64,000 nucleotides of DNA from Alkalibacter saccharofermentans DSM 14828. GTDB lineage: Bacteria; Bacillota; Clostridia; Eubacteriales; Alkalibacteraceae. A program made the translations under genes and the position numbers. Location: contig NZ_FQTU01000007.1 of assembly GCF_900128885.1 (NCBI RefSeq), forward strand, positions 75,618-139,617. The letters are read 5' to 3'. A model generated the notes under the pieces. That model was not told the origin of the DNA. It saw nothing but the letters and a program-made list of their open reading frames with translations, and ran no database searches. Below, piece by piece: positions 42,488 to 49,720 of this stretch (positions within the stretch are counted from its first letter, which is position 1; each line of letters opens with the position of its first letter).

Positions 42488-44410
42488 ATGGATGCCTTAA
42501 AGAAAAAACAGATTTGGAAAGACTACATGGAAAACAAAATCGCCGACAAATCCTTGAGACCTGAAATACTGATGTCTTGGAAAAGATGTGAAGACTTAAA
42601 GGTGGATGTCTATGACGGTGTCGGAAGCGTAGTATCAAAAGATGACCTTCAAAGACGCTTAAAGGAGAAAAAGGAGCTACTAGATATCGCCAGGCCTGTC
42701 ATGGAAGATATTTACGAGATGGTAAAGGACACAAGCTACAGCGTTGTCTTGACTGATGAAGATGGTGTCCTGATAGACATAATAGTAAATAAAGACATTG
42801 CGAAGAACCACGAAAACATAAACTTTTACAAGGGCACCATGTGGGATGAAAAGAACGTAGGAACAAATGCCATAGGGACTTGCCTTGCAATGGATAAGCC
42901 CGTGCAGGTGGTGGGGGCTGACCATTTTTGCCTTAGCCATCACCGTTGGACCTGCTCTGCTGCACCTATCCACGATACCAAGGGCAGGATCATAGGATGT
43001 CTTGATCTCTCAGGCAGAGTGGAAGATGTCCATACCCATACATATGGCATCGTCGTGTCCTCTGCAAAGACCATCGAAAAGCAGATGGCGATTCTGGATT
43101 CCTACAGGCTTTTGGATACTGCCCTGGACTCCATGCTTGACGGCTTGATCATAATAGATACAGATCTTAAGATCATAAGGGTAAACAACAAGATACCTAT
43201 AATATTTAAGATGGAGCAAGAGGATATTAATAAAATAGACATGAACAAGGTGTTAAAGGATGTAGAGATAGAAAAGAATATCTTTGTGGACAAGCACAAG
43301 CTTAGATATTCAGACATCACACTGTGCCTAGAGGGCAAAAAGATTGAGTGCACCCTAAATATTTCCCCAATCATCTCAAACAACGACGTCATGGGAGCTA
43401 TTCTTGTCATAAGGGAGGCCAAGCAGGTAAGAAGGGAGCTTAACAAGCTGGCAGGCTTTAAGGCCAATTATACCTTTGACAACATCATAACCAAAAACGA
43501 CAAGACGATAGACCTTATAAATACGGCAAAGAGGATATCAAATACCGAATGCTCTGTATTGATAGAAGGAGAAAGCGGAACAGGCAAGGAGCTTTTTGCC
43601 CAGTCGATACACAATGAAAGCCACAGAAAAAACGGACCCTTCATAGCGATAAACTGTGCGGCAATACCCAAGGACCTCTTTGAAAGCGAGCTCTTCGGCT
43701 ACGAAAACGGATCCTTTACAGGAGCACTTAAAGGGGGCAGGCCCGGAAAGTTTGAGCTTGCAAACGGCGGCACGCTGTTTCTTGACGAAATCGGAGAGAT
43801 ACCCCTGGAGGTTCAGCCGAAGCTGCTAAGGGTTTTAGATGAAAACAGGGTGGTAAGGATAGGTGGTACTTACGAGAGGGAGCTTGACGTAAGGATACTC
43901 GCTGCTACAAACAGAAATCTGCTGGATGAAGTTAATAAGACCTCATTTAGGCAGGATCTCTATTATAGGCTAAACGTAATCAACTTGAGGCTTTTGCCTC
44001 TTAAAAGAAGAAAAGAGGACATCCTGGAGATTGCAAAATACTTCTTAAGAGATTTAAACATCGAAAACGGAGGCCTTTTAAAGAGGTTTACTCCGGCTTT
44101 TGAACGAAAGCTATTAGAGCACGAGTGGACAGGTAACGTAAGGGAGCTTAAGAACCTGGTGCAAAGGGCCTTTTATCTATCCCAGTCGGAGCTTATCGAT
44201 GACGTGCAGTTTACAGGTAAGCAGGCAAGGCCAATAGGCAGCGTGATAAAGCAAGCTGAAAGCCTAAAGGATATAGAGAGAAATACCATAGAGGAAGCCC
44301 TTATGATCAACAAGGGCAACGCAGTAAAGGCTGCCCAGTCTCTTAATATAAGCAAGGCGACCATATACCGCAAGATAAAAACCTATTCCATAGATCTACA
44401 CAGGATGTAG
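42488..44410 (+). CDS. sigma-54-dependent transcriptional activator, AcoR-like
   Basis: 640 residues. GAF-like sensor region (about 60-200, MWDEKNVGTNAIGTCLAM is typical of AcoR), PAS domain (210-315), AAA+ domain (330-560) with GESGTGKE, the sigma-54 contact loop GSFTGA in place of GAFTGA, and GGTLFLDEIGE, then a Fis-type HTH (NAVKAAQSLNISKATIYRKI). It would activate a sigma-54 promoter in response to a small molecule. I found no clear TGGCAC-N5-TTGC site nearby, so the target is unknown. Confidence 0.93.
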   Translation: MDALKKKQIWKDYMENKIADKSLRPEILMSWKRCEDLKVDVYDGVGSVVSKDDLQRRLKEKKELLDIARPVMEDIYEMVKDTSYSVVLTDEDGVLIDIIVNKDIAKNHENINFYKGTMWDEKNVGTNAIGTCLAMDKPVQVVGADHFCLSHHRWTCSAAPIHDTKGRIIGCLDLSGRVEDVHTHTYGIVVSSAKTIEKQMAILDSYRLLDTALDSMLDGLIIIDTDLKIIRVNNKIPIIFKMEQEDINKIDMNKVLKDVEIEKNIFVDKHKLRYSDITLCLEGKKIECTLNISPIISNNDVMGAILVIREAKQVRRELNKLAGFKANYTFDNIITKNDKTIDLINTAKRISNTECSVLIEGESGTGKELFAQSIHNESHRKNGPFIAINCAAIPKDLFESELFGYENGSFTGALKGGRPGKFELANGGTLFLDEIGEIPLEVQPKLLRVLDENRVVRIGGTYERELDVRILAATNRNLLDEVNKTSFRQDLYYRLNVINLRLLPLKRRKEDILEIAKYFLRDLNIENGGLLKRFTPAFERKLLEHEWTGNVRELKNLVQRAFYLSQSELIDDVQFTGKQARPIGSVIKQAESLKDIERNTIEEALMINKGNAVKAAQSLNISKATIYRKIKTYSIDLHRM

Positions 44411-44457
44411 GGTCCGGTTTCCATGCACACTTACACCTTACCTCTAAATACCAGGGA

Positions 44458-45126
44458 GTGATAAAAATCATAAATAAAACCGAGATCATAAAAACCTTAT
44501 ACGAAAACGCGGACCCTGAAAACGCCGCTCCCATGAGTGCCTATATGAGAAACCAATTTGATTTTCTGGGCATTAAAAAACCTCAAAGGGCTCTTTTAAG
44601 CAAGCAGTTTCTAAAGGAAGCAAAGAAAGAAGAGCAAATAGACTGGGGATTTGTATATCACCTTTGGGATCTTCCTGAAAGGGAGTTTCAATACCTGGCA
44701 ATGGAATACCTGGCAGCTGTGAAGAAGCTGTTGGTAGAAGATGACCTTTCGAACTTGCAAAAATTAATCGTTAATAAGCCTTGGTGGGACACGGTGGACC
44801 TTATCGCCGGGAATCTTGTGGGAGAAATAGGTTTGCGCTACAGAAAACAAACGGAAGAAGCTATGAAAAAATGGGGTAGGTCCCAAAATATATGGATTGC
44901 AAGAACGGCCATTTTATTTCAGCTTAAATACAAGGAGAATACGAATAAGGAGCTTCTTAAAGAAATAATTGAATATAACTTAGATACCAAGGAATTTTTC
45001 ATCGATAAAGCCATCGGGTGGGCACTAAGGGAGTATTCAAAGACAAATGCTGATTTTGTAAGAGAAGTCATAGAAACTCTAGATCTAGCGCCTTTGGCTA
45101 AAAGAGAAGGGGGAAAATACGTATAA
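44458..45126 (+). CDS. DNA alkylation repair protein (AlkD family)
   Basis: 222 residues of HEAT-like repeats. Visible: NQFDFLGIKKPQRALLSKQF, WDLPEREFQYLAMEYL, KPWWDTVDLIAGN (Trp and Asp of the active cleft), RTAILFQLKYKENTN and IGWALREYSKTN. AlkD excises 3- and 7-alkyl purines. A GTG start at 44458 is used; the ribosome site (CAGGGAG) overlaps it closely, so the exact start is unsure. Confidence 0.9.
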   Translation: MIKIINKTEIIKTLYENADPENAAPMSAYMRNQFDFLGIKKPQRALLSKQFLKEAKKEEQIDWGFVYHLWDLPEREFQYLAMEYLAAVKKLLVEDDLSNLQKLIVNKPWWDTVDLIAGNLVGEIGLRYRKQTEEAMKKWGRSQNIWIARTAILFQLKYKENTNKELLKEIIEYNLDTKEFFIDKAIGWALREYSKTNADFVREVIETLDLAPLAKREGGKYV

Positions 45127-45156
45127 TTTTAAAGGCATAAAATTAATATAATTAAG

Positions 45157-45191
45157 CATGGGTTTATTTTTTCTTGTATTTCTATTTTATT
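45157..45191 (+). promoter_or_regulatory. conserved upstream box pair A (before sigma-factor gene)
   Basis: CATGGGTTTATTTTTT (45157) and CTATTTTATTCAT (45182). The same two boxes, 26 rather than 25 bases apart, lie before the DUF1659 gene (46939-46974). They do not match the vegetative consensus, so they may be a promoter for the sigma factor encoded downstream. Confidence 0.5.
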
Positions 45192-45214
45192 CATAAAGCA
45201 AAGACTAAGCTAAG

Positions 45215-45244
45215 CAGCTTGCCAAATACGGCAGGCTGTTTTTT
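45215..45244 (+). terminator. intrinsic terminator-like hairpin
   Basis: CAGCTTGCC/GGCAGGCTG (one G-U), 6-base loop, six T. It may end the AlkD transcript or, lying after box pair A, attenuate the sigma-factor transcript. Confidence 0.75.
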
Positions 45245-45343
45245 AAATACATTTGATCCATATTTAACAAAATAAATCGGGTGAAGTACGATATGTGCAG
45301 ACAAAATTGTAATCTGAAACATGCCCCAGAGGAATACCCTAGT

Positions 45344-45378
45344 CTAACGACTAACAACTAACAACTAACACCTAAGTG
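45344..45378 (+). repeat. 7-base tandem array (copy 2), five units
   Basis: CTAACGA, CTAACAA, CTAACAA, CTAACAC, CTAAGTG in strict 7-base phase, ending 15 bases before the sigma-factor start. Preceded by CCCCAGAGGAATACCC. Confidence 0.85.
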
Positions 45379-45393
45379 AGGAAGGAGCCACCC

Positions 45394-45957
45394 ATGCAAA
45401 AACTTATCGAAGAAATCAAGCAAGGCACCAAAAGAGAAAAAAACCTGTCAATCATTATAGAGGACTTAAAGCCACTTATCTATTCAATGATAAAAAAATA
45501 CGGATACTGCGAAGATTCAATAGAGGATGCATACCAGGCATCTATAGAGATCCTGCTAATATCCGTAGATGATTACGACAAAGATAAAAAATTGCCCTTT
45601 GTCCTATATTACAAAAACAGGCTTTTCTATTCCTACATGGACAAAATCAAGGCAAGAAAAAGGGCAGATATAATACCTGTAGAGGAAATATACGACGACC
45701 AGATGGTGGATCCAGAATCCAATGATGAGGGCTTTGCTCAAAATCTTATTTGGCAGGCGGACAGAGCCATGCTTAAAGGTGCAATGGATAAGCTCTCTGA
45801 CAGGCAGCAGTGGATTCTAAAAGAGCATTACTTTAAAGGCAAAAAGCTTGTGGATATTGCCAAGGAATACGGCATCCACTATCAAAGCATCGTAAAGCTC
45901 AAAAAAAGATCCTTGGACAAGCTAAAAGCCAACTATGCAAATCAGATGAAGCAATAA
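45394..45957 (+). CDS. sigma-70-family RNA polymerase sigma factor
   Basis: 187 residues. Region 2 (about 25-95: YSMIKKYGYCEDSIEDAYQASIEIL) and region 4 (130-180: KLSDRQQWILKEHYFKGKKLVDIAKEYGIHYQSIVKLKKR). It lacks region 3 and an anti-sigma neighbour. Its context beside DUF1659/DUF2922 genes recalls the SigO/YvrI-type sigma factors of Bacillus. ATG 45394 follows AAGGAG; an earlier ATG at 45376 is out of place. It may read the box pairs upstream of itself and of the DUF1659 gene. Confidence 0.85.
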   Translation: MQKLIEEIKQGTKREKNLSIIIEDLKPLIYSMIKKYGYCEDSIEDAYQASIEILLISVDDYDKDKKLPFVLYYKNRLFYSYMDKIKARKRADIIPVEEIYDDQMVDPESNDEGFAQNLIWQADRAMLKGAMDKLSDRQQWILKEHYFKGKKLVDIAKEYGIHYQSIVKLKKRSLDKLKANYANQMKQ

Positions 45958-45984
45958 TTTAAGTCATAAGATTTAAGGAAAGGT

Positions 45985-46260
45985 GAAAGTTGGTCAGTTA
46001 GAAAGTTGGAAAAATCGTAGCCTTTGTAGGGTAGGGTCTCTGTACCCTGCCCCGACCCTAAAGGAATACCCAAGTCTAACGACGAAAGACCAACAACTAA
46101 TAATGTGCTCTACCATAGACCCAAAAAAATCCGGCTCACACAAAAAGCTGTCATTTCGAGCCTAGCGAGAAATCTCAGAAAAATATGCAATTGGCATATC
46201 GTTAAACTTGGCGAAACGATGGCTAAGCAATAGTTGAATAATCGTTTAACTTTTCAACTT
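45985..46260. repeat. composite intergenic repeat region (copy 3)
   Basis: Holds, in order: GTAGGGTAGGG hairpin box (46026-46053, arms GGTAGGGT and ACCCTGCC), AAAGGAATACCC, 7-base units CTAACGA-CGAAAGA-CCAACAA-CTAATAA (46076-46103), a REP-like ATTTCGAG...GAGAAAT element (46152-46178), and TCGTTAAAC/GTTTAAC words. No gene. Confidence 0.6.
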
Positions 46261-46263
46261 TAA

Positions 46264-46812
46264 TCAACTCCTGTAGACTTCCTGAAATATCTCCATAAGC
46301 AGCCTAGGTGTAATTTTGTTATCCCTTTGTTGCTGTTCGAAAAAGCAGCCCTCAAGCATCTTTGCCTTTATCAAATTTTCATTCAATGATTTTAAGCTCT
46401 GCCTGCTTAAAATATCGCTTTTGTTATGAAACTTTATTTTGCTTTTAAATTCGGGGTCTTCGTGGGACTCTATAGATTGAATTTGTTTTATGTTTACGTA
46501 GCCGTATACAGAGTCGTTTGAAACGGGCTTGCGATATTTAAAGGGCATCAAGATTATTTCGGGAGTTATGGGGATTGTAGATAGGGACTTTTGGTTGGTG
46601 TATTGGCAAACTCTTTCTTTTATGTAATCTGCATTTATGCTGTAGAGCTTATAATATTGCTTTAATATAGTGGGCAGTGCGTTTTTTACTACAATGGTAA
46701 TTTCTCCGACTTTTAATTTTGTAGCGTTGCCGCCGTTTTTACCGTAGATTGGGATCAGACATAAGGTGTCTTGTGGTTTGATGGATCGTTTCTCGAAAAA
46801 GTTTGGTTTCAT
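46264..46812 (-). CDS. ComK-like protein (putative competence regulator)
   Basis: 182 residues, not confidently assigned. The central part (PITPEIILMPFKYRKPVSNDSVYGYVNIKQIQSI) has the spacing seen in ComK (a strand ending in FLFPT, then a W/Y-containing strand and VHVKEF-like segment), and the C-terminal part has N-x4-F/L-N blocks as in ComK (SLKSLNENLIKAKML). ComK is the master activator of competence in Bacillus. AAGGAG precedes the ATG. Neighbour of a sigma factor, hence a regulatory locus is plausible. Confidence 0.45.
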   Translation of the reverse strand: MKPNFFEKRSIKPQDTLCLIPIYGKNGGNATKLKVGEITIVVKNALPTILKQYYKLYSINADYIKERVCQYTNQKSLSTIPITPEIILMPFKYRKPVSNDSVYGYVNIKQIQSIESHEDPEFKSKIKFHNKSDILSRQSLKSLNENLIKAKMLEGCFFEQQQRDNKITPRLLMEIFQEVYRS

Positions 46813-47131
46813 GAGTTCACTCCTTGTATTAATTTAGTTATTTAAAATAACATATAATGAAATATATGTATAGATAATATTTTAACAAAGGGCAAAGATT
46901 TAATCCAGTTAAATATGTAAAAAAATAAAATAATTATTCATGGGTTGGTTTTTCATCAGTAAAGCTATTTTATTTATGTAAGACAAAGGAAAGCAGGTTG
47001 ACAGCTTGAGGCAGGATTCCAGTGAGCCAGTATGCGGAAATAAAAGCATCCTCATACAAATACAATCATTTCGAGCTTGGCGAGAAATCTCAGGAATAAC
47101 GTTGCTTTGCCCCCATAGGAATCCCCAAGAG
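46813..47131. other. intergenic region with duplicated upstream sequence
   Basis: About 320 bases, divergent from the ComK-like gene. It holds box pair B (46939-46974), a decayed relative of the hairpin at 45215 (AAGCAGGTTGACAGC ... GGCAGG near 46990-47015), a REP-like ATTTCGAG...GAGAAAT element (47067-47093) and CCCCCATAGGAATCCCC (47110). The layout repeats that of 45157-45343. Confidence 0.55.
46939..46974 (+). promoter_or_regulatory. conserved upstream box pair B (before DUF1659 gene)
   Basis: CATGGGTTGGTTTTT (46939) and CTATTTTATTTAT (46965). Same boxes as at 45157-45191 and a similar distance to the start codon (about 210 against 203 bases). Confidence 0.5.
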
Positions 47132-47166
47132 CTAACAACTAATGACTAATGTCTAACGACTAATAT
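47132..47166 (+). repeat. 7-base tandem array (copy 4), five units
   Basis: CTAACAA, CTAATGA, CTAATGT, CTAACGA, CTAATAT, ending 18 bases before the DUF1659 start codon. Confidence 0.85.
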
Positions 47167-47184
47167 ACGGAAGGAGGTGATACC

Positions 47185-47409
47185 ATGGCAGTAGAATCCA
47201 CAGTTCTATCATCAAGAATGGTTTTGAAGCTTAACTTTGGCACCAATGAAAACGGAAACCCAATAGTTAGAAACAAAACTTATTCAAACATGAACAATGA
47301 AGCAGCAGACCAGGAGGTTTACGATGTAGCTGAAGCATTAGCAGATCTTCAGACTAATCCTCTTGAAGGAGTCCACAAGATACAGGAAACTGTACTCGTA
47401 AGCCTGTAA
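47185..47409 (+). CDS. DUF1659 small protein
   Basis: 74 residues: VLKLNFGTNENGNPIVRNKTYSNMNNEAADQEVYDVA in style is the DUF1659 family, small beta-alpha proteins of unknown role, usually next to a DUF2922 gene and often near a YvrJ or sigma gene. GGAAGGAGGTGATACC precedes the ATG, close to a perfect ribosome site. A YvrJ-like gene was not found. Confidence 0.85.
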   Translation: MAVESTVLSSRMVLKLNFGTNENGNPIVRNKTYSNMNNEAADQEVYDVAEALADLQTNPLEGVHKIQETVLVSL

Positions 47410-47608
47410 GGCATTCGTAGGGTAGGGTCACTGCGTTCACGGTAAAGATTCGCTTCGCTCACGGGAAGCGTGCGTAAAGTTGGAAAGTAGAAGGCAAAGC
47501 AAGAGGCTCGAGTTGTAAGTTCTAAGATACAAGATGTAAGTAAAAACATCAGGCACTAACCACTAACCACCAATAACTAGCAACTAACATAGGAGAGGAG
47601 GTGATTTA
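47410..47608 (+). repeat. composite repeat with 7-base array (copy 5)
   Basis: Begins with GTAGGGTAGGGTCACTG (47417) and TTCGCTTCGCTCACGG (47449). Ends with five units CTAACCA, CTAACCA, CCAATAA, CTAGCAA, CTAACAT (47556-47590), 18 bases before the DUF2922 start. Confidence 0.7.
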
Positions 47609-47827
47609 ATGGCAACTCTAAAACTGGACATGAGCTTTAAAAGAGCTGATGGATACAATAGCAAGATAACCGTCGACAATGCAAGGGCGGATGTAACGGC
47701 TGCTGAAGCCGGAGCAATGATGGATATGCTGATAACCACAGGCATATTTCAACCATCAGGCTCGCCTTTGGCAGAAAAAGTATCAGCACAGCTTATAACA
47801 ACAGAAGTAACCGAACTGGAAGTTTAA
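47609..47827 (+). CDS. DUF2922 small protein
   Basis: 72 residues: KLDMSFKRADGYNSKITVDNARADVTAAEAGAMMDMLI in style is the DUF2922 family; partner of DUF1659. GGAGAGGAGGTGATTTA precedes the ATG. Function unknown; the pair may be sigma-factor-dependent. A terminator follows. Confidence 0.85.
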   Translation: MATLKLDMSFKRADGYNSKITVDNARADVTAAEAGAMMDMLITTGIFQPSGSPLAEKVSAQLITTEVTELEV

Positions 47828-47841
47828 TAAACAATATGAAG

Positions 47842-47880
47842 CAGGCATTTCTCTATTAAGTTAAGAGAAAGGCCTGTTTT
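47842..47880 (+). terminator. intrinsic terminator after DUF2922
   Basis: CAGGCATTTCTCT / AGAGAAAGGCCTG, 9-base loop, one mismatch, then TTTTGCTTTT. Confidence 0.8.
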
Positions 47881-47985
47881 GCTTTTAATTTCCAGTTAGA
47901 GTAATCTTTTATCTTTATTTTACCAGTAAAAGATGCTATAATTTGTAAGGGTGATTACTGGATGTCTCATAGGGGTGGTTGCTTC

Positions 47986-48014
47986 TTGTTTTTATCGTGG
48001 AAACAGGGTATAAT
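47986..48014 (+). promoter_or_regulatory. promoter of the polysaccharide cluster
   Basis: TTGTTT (47986-47991), 17-base spacer, TATAAT (48009-48014), about 45 bases before the priming transferase. Confidence 0.75.
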
Positions 48015-48059
48015 CTTCTGAGAAGAAAAGTTCTCACAACAAATTTAAGGTGGTAAATA

Positions 48060-48677
48060 ATGATCTTATACATATATATTAAAAGAGCAATTGACATAAT
48101 TCTTTCATTGGTTGGAATTATAGTATTGTCGCCCGTTTTTTTAATTCTTGCTATTCTAATAAAACTAGATTCTGAGGGACCTATCTTATTCAAACAAAAA
48201 CGAGTCGGAAAAAACAAAACCCACTTCCAAATATTAAAATACAGAACTATGAGCATACATACTCCAAAGGATACGCCAACTCATTTGTTGGAAAACCCGG
48301 AGCAGTATATAACTAAAATGGGTAAGTTCTTGCGTAAAACCAGCCTGGATGAGCTGCCGCAGATATTCAATATCTTTAATGGAGACATGAGCATCGTAGG
48401 ACCAAGGCCTGCTCTTTGGAACCAGTTCGACCTTATAGAAGAAAGAGACAAGTACAAGGCAAATGACATATCGCCTGGACTTACAGGTTGGGCTCAGATA
48501 AACGGACGAGATGAACTGCCCATAGAGGTTAAAGCCAGACTGGACGGCGAATACGTTCAAAATATGGGTTTGTTATTAGATACAAGGTGCTTTTTTGCAA
48601 CCTTCTTAAGTGTTTTGAGATCAGAAGGTGTAGTCGAGGGTGGTACAGGAAACAAAAATGAAGAAAAAAATAGTTAA
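48060..48677 (+). CDS. priming undecaprenyl-phosphate sugar-1-phosphate transferase (PglC-type)
   Basis: Starts the polysaccharide by putting a sugar phosphate on undecaprenyl phosphate. 205 residues: one N-terminal membrane helix (IDIILSLVGIIVLSPVF), catalytic core with KQKRVGK, KYRTM, TSLDELPQ and GPRP. Small monotopic form (PglC/EpsL) rather than the large WbaP type. First gene of the cluster. Confidence 0.93.
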   Translation: MILYIYIKRAIDIILSLVGIIVLSPVFLILAILIKLDSEGPILFKQKRVGKNKTHFQILKYRTMSIHTPKDTPTHLLENPEQYITKMGKFLRKTSLDELPQIFNIFNGDMSIVGPRPALWNQFDLIEERDKYKANDISPGLTGWAQINGRDELPIEVKARLDGEYVQNMGLLLDTRCFFATFLSVLRSEGVVEGGTGNKNEEKNS

Positions 48678-48850
48678 TTTTTTTCATTCAAATTGCCCCA
48701 CAACTGTTGGACTTGGAATTTGTAGGGTAGGTCTCTGTGCCCTACCGCGACTCCAAAGAAATACCCCTAGAAAACAACTCCGGCTTTGCAGGATCAAGCC
48801 CGCGAATACTAACGACCAAAAATCAACAACTATTTTAGCAAGGAGCATGC
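48678..48850 (+). repeat. composite repeat with degenerate 7-base array (copy 6)
   Basis: GTAGGGTAGGTCTCTGTG box with arms GTAGGG and CCCTAC (48722-48747), AAAGAAATACCCC, then CTAACGA, CCAAAAA, TCAACAA, CTATTTT (48809-48836), followed by AAGGAG and the next start. Confidence 0.6.
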
Positions 48851-48853
48851 CAC

Positions 48854-49720
48854 GTGATCAATATACTAATAACAGGCAAGGACAGCTACATAGGTACAAA
48901 ATTCGCTCAGTGGTTAAGCCAGTGGCCTGATGAATATGCGGTGGAGGAGTTGGATGTTAAGGAAGTCAGTTGGAAGGGAAAAGACTTTTCTTTTTATGAT
49001 TTAGTGTTTCATGTTGCCGGAATTGCTCATGTATCGGTAGATCCAAAACTTAAGGATTTATACTATAAAGTTAATAGAGATTTAGCGATAGAAGTTGCTT
49101 TAAAGGCTAAAAATGATGGAATTAAGCAGTTTGTTTTTATGAGCAGCATTATCGTCTATGGTGACAGTAGCAGTAAAGAAAGAATAATAACTAAAGATAC
49201 AGAGCCTACACCGAGTAATTTCTATGGTGATAGCAAGCTGCAAGCAGAAAAAGGCTTAAAAGGTCTGGAAGATGAATCTTTTAAAGTTGTTATCCTACGT
49301 CCACCTATGATTTATGGTGAAGGATCAAAAGGCAATTATCCAAGGCTTGCAAAAGCTGCGGTTAAGTTGCCGGTTTTTCCGAATATAGAAAATCAAAGAA
49401 GCATGCTTCACATAGATAATCTTTGTGAATTTATAAGATTGATGATAGAAAACAATGAATCAGGATTGTTTTATCCTCAAAATGCTGAATACGTAAAGAC
49501 CAGTGACATGGTAAGGCTAATTGCAAAATCACACGGCAAAAGGATTACTTTAACAAAAATCTTTAACCCAATATTAAGACTTTTGGGTTATAAGATAGGC
49601 ATAATAAATAAGGTCTTTGGCAACTTGGTGTATGACAAGACTATGAGTGAGTATAAGCAAAATTACAGAGTAAGGGACTTGGAAGAGTCGATTAAGTTGA
49701 CTGAAATGGAGACACGATGA
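48854..49720 (+). CDS. NAD-dependent sugar epimerase/reductase (SDR)
   Basis: 288 residues, GTG start after AAGGAG. NAD motif GKDSYIGTKF, catalytic S-x-x-V-YGDS and Y-x3-K (YGDSKLQ) pattern. Probably acts on a nucleotide sugar or the lipid-linked sugar made by the priming transferase, as in 4-keto reductases paired with PglC-like enzymes. Exact reaction unknown. Ends with ATGA overlap into the next gene. Confidence 0.83.
   Translation: MINILITGKDSYIGTKFAQWLSQWPDEYAVEELDVKEVSWKGKDFSFYDLVFHVAGIAHVSVDPKLKDLYYKVNRDLAIEVALKAKNDGIKQFVFMSSIIVYGDSSSKERIITKDTEPTPSNFYGDSKLQAEKGLKGLEDESFKVVILRPPMIYGEGSKGNYPRLAKAAVKLPVFPNIENQRSMLHIDNLCEFIRLMIENNESGLFYPQNAEYVKTSDMVRLIAKSHGKRITLTKIFNPILRLLGYKIGIINKVFGNLVYDKTMSEYKQNYRVRDLEESIKLTEMETR

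Noticed and set aside
45344..47590. CRISPR array
   Set aside because: Units are 7 bases in direct phase without spacers, and no cas genes are present.
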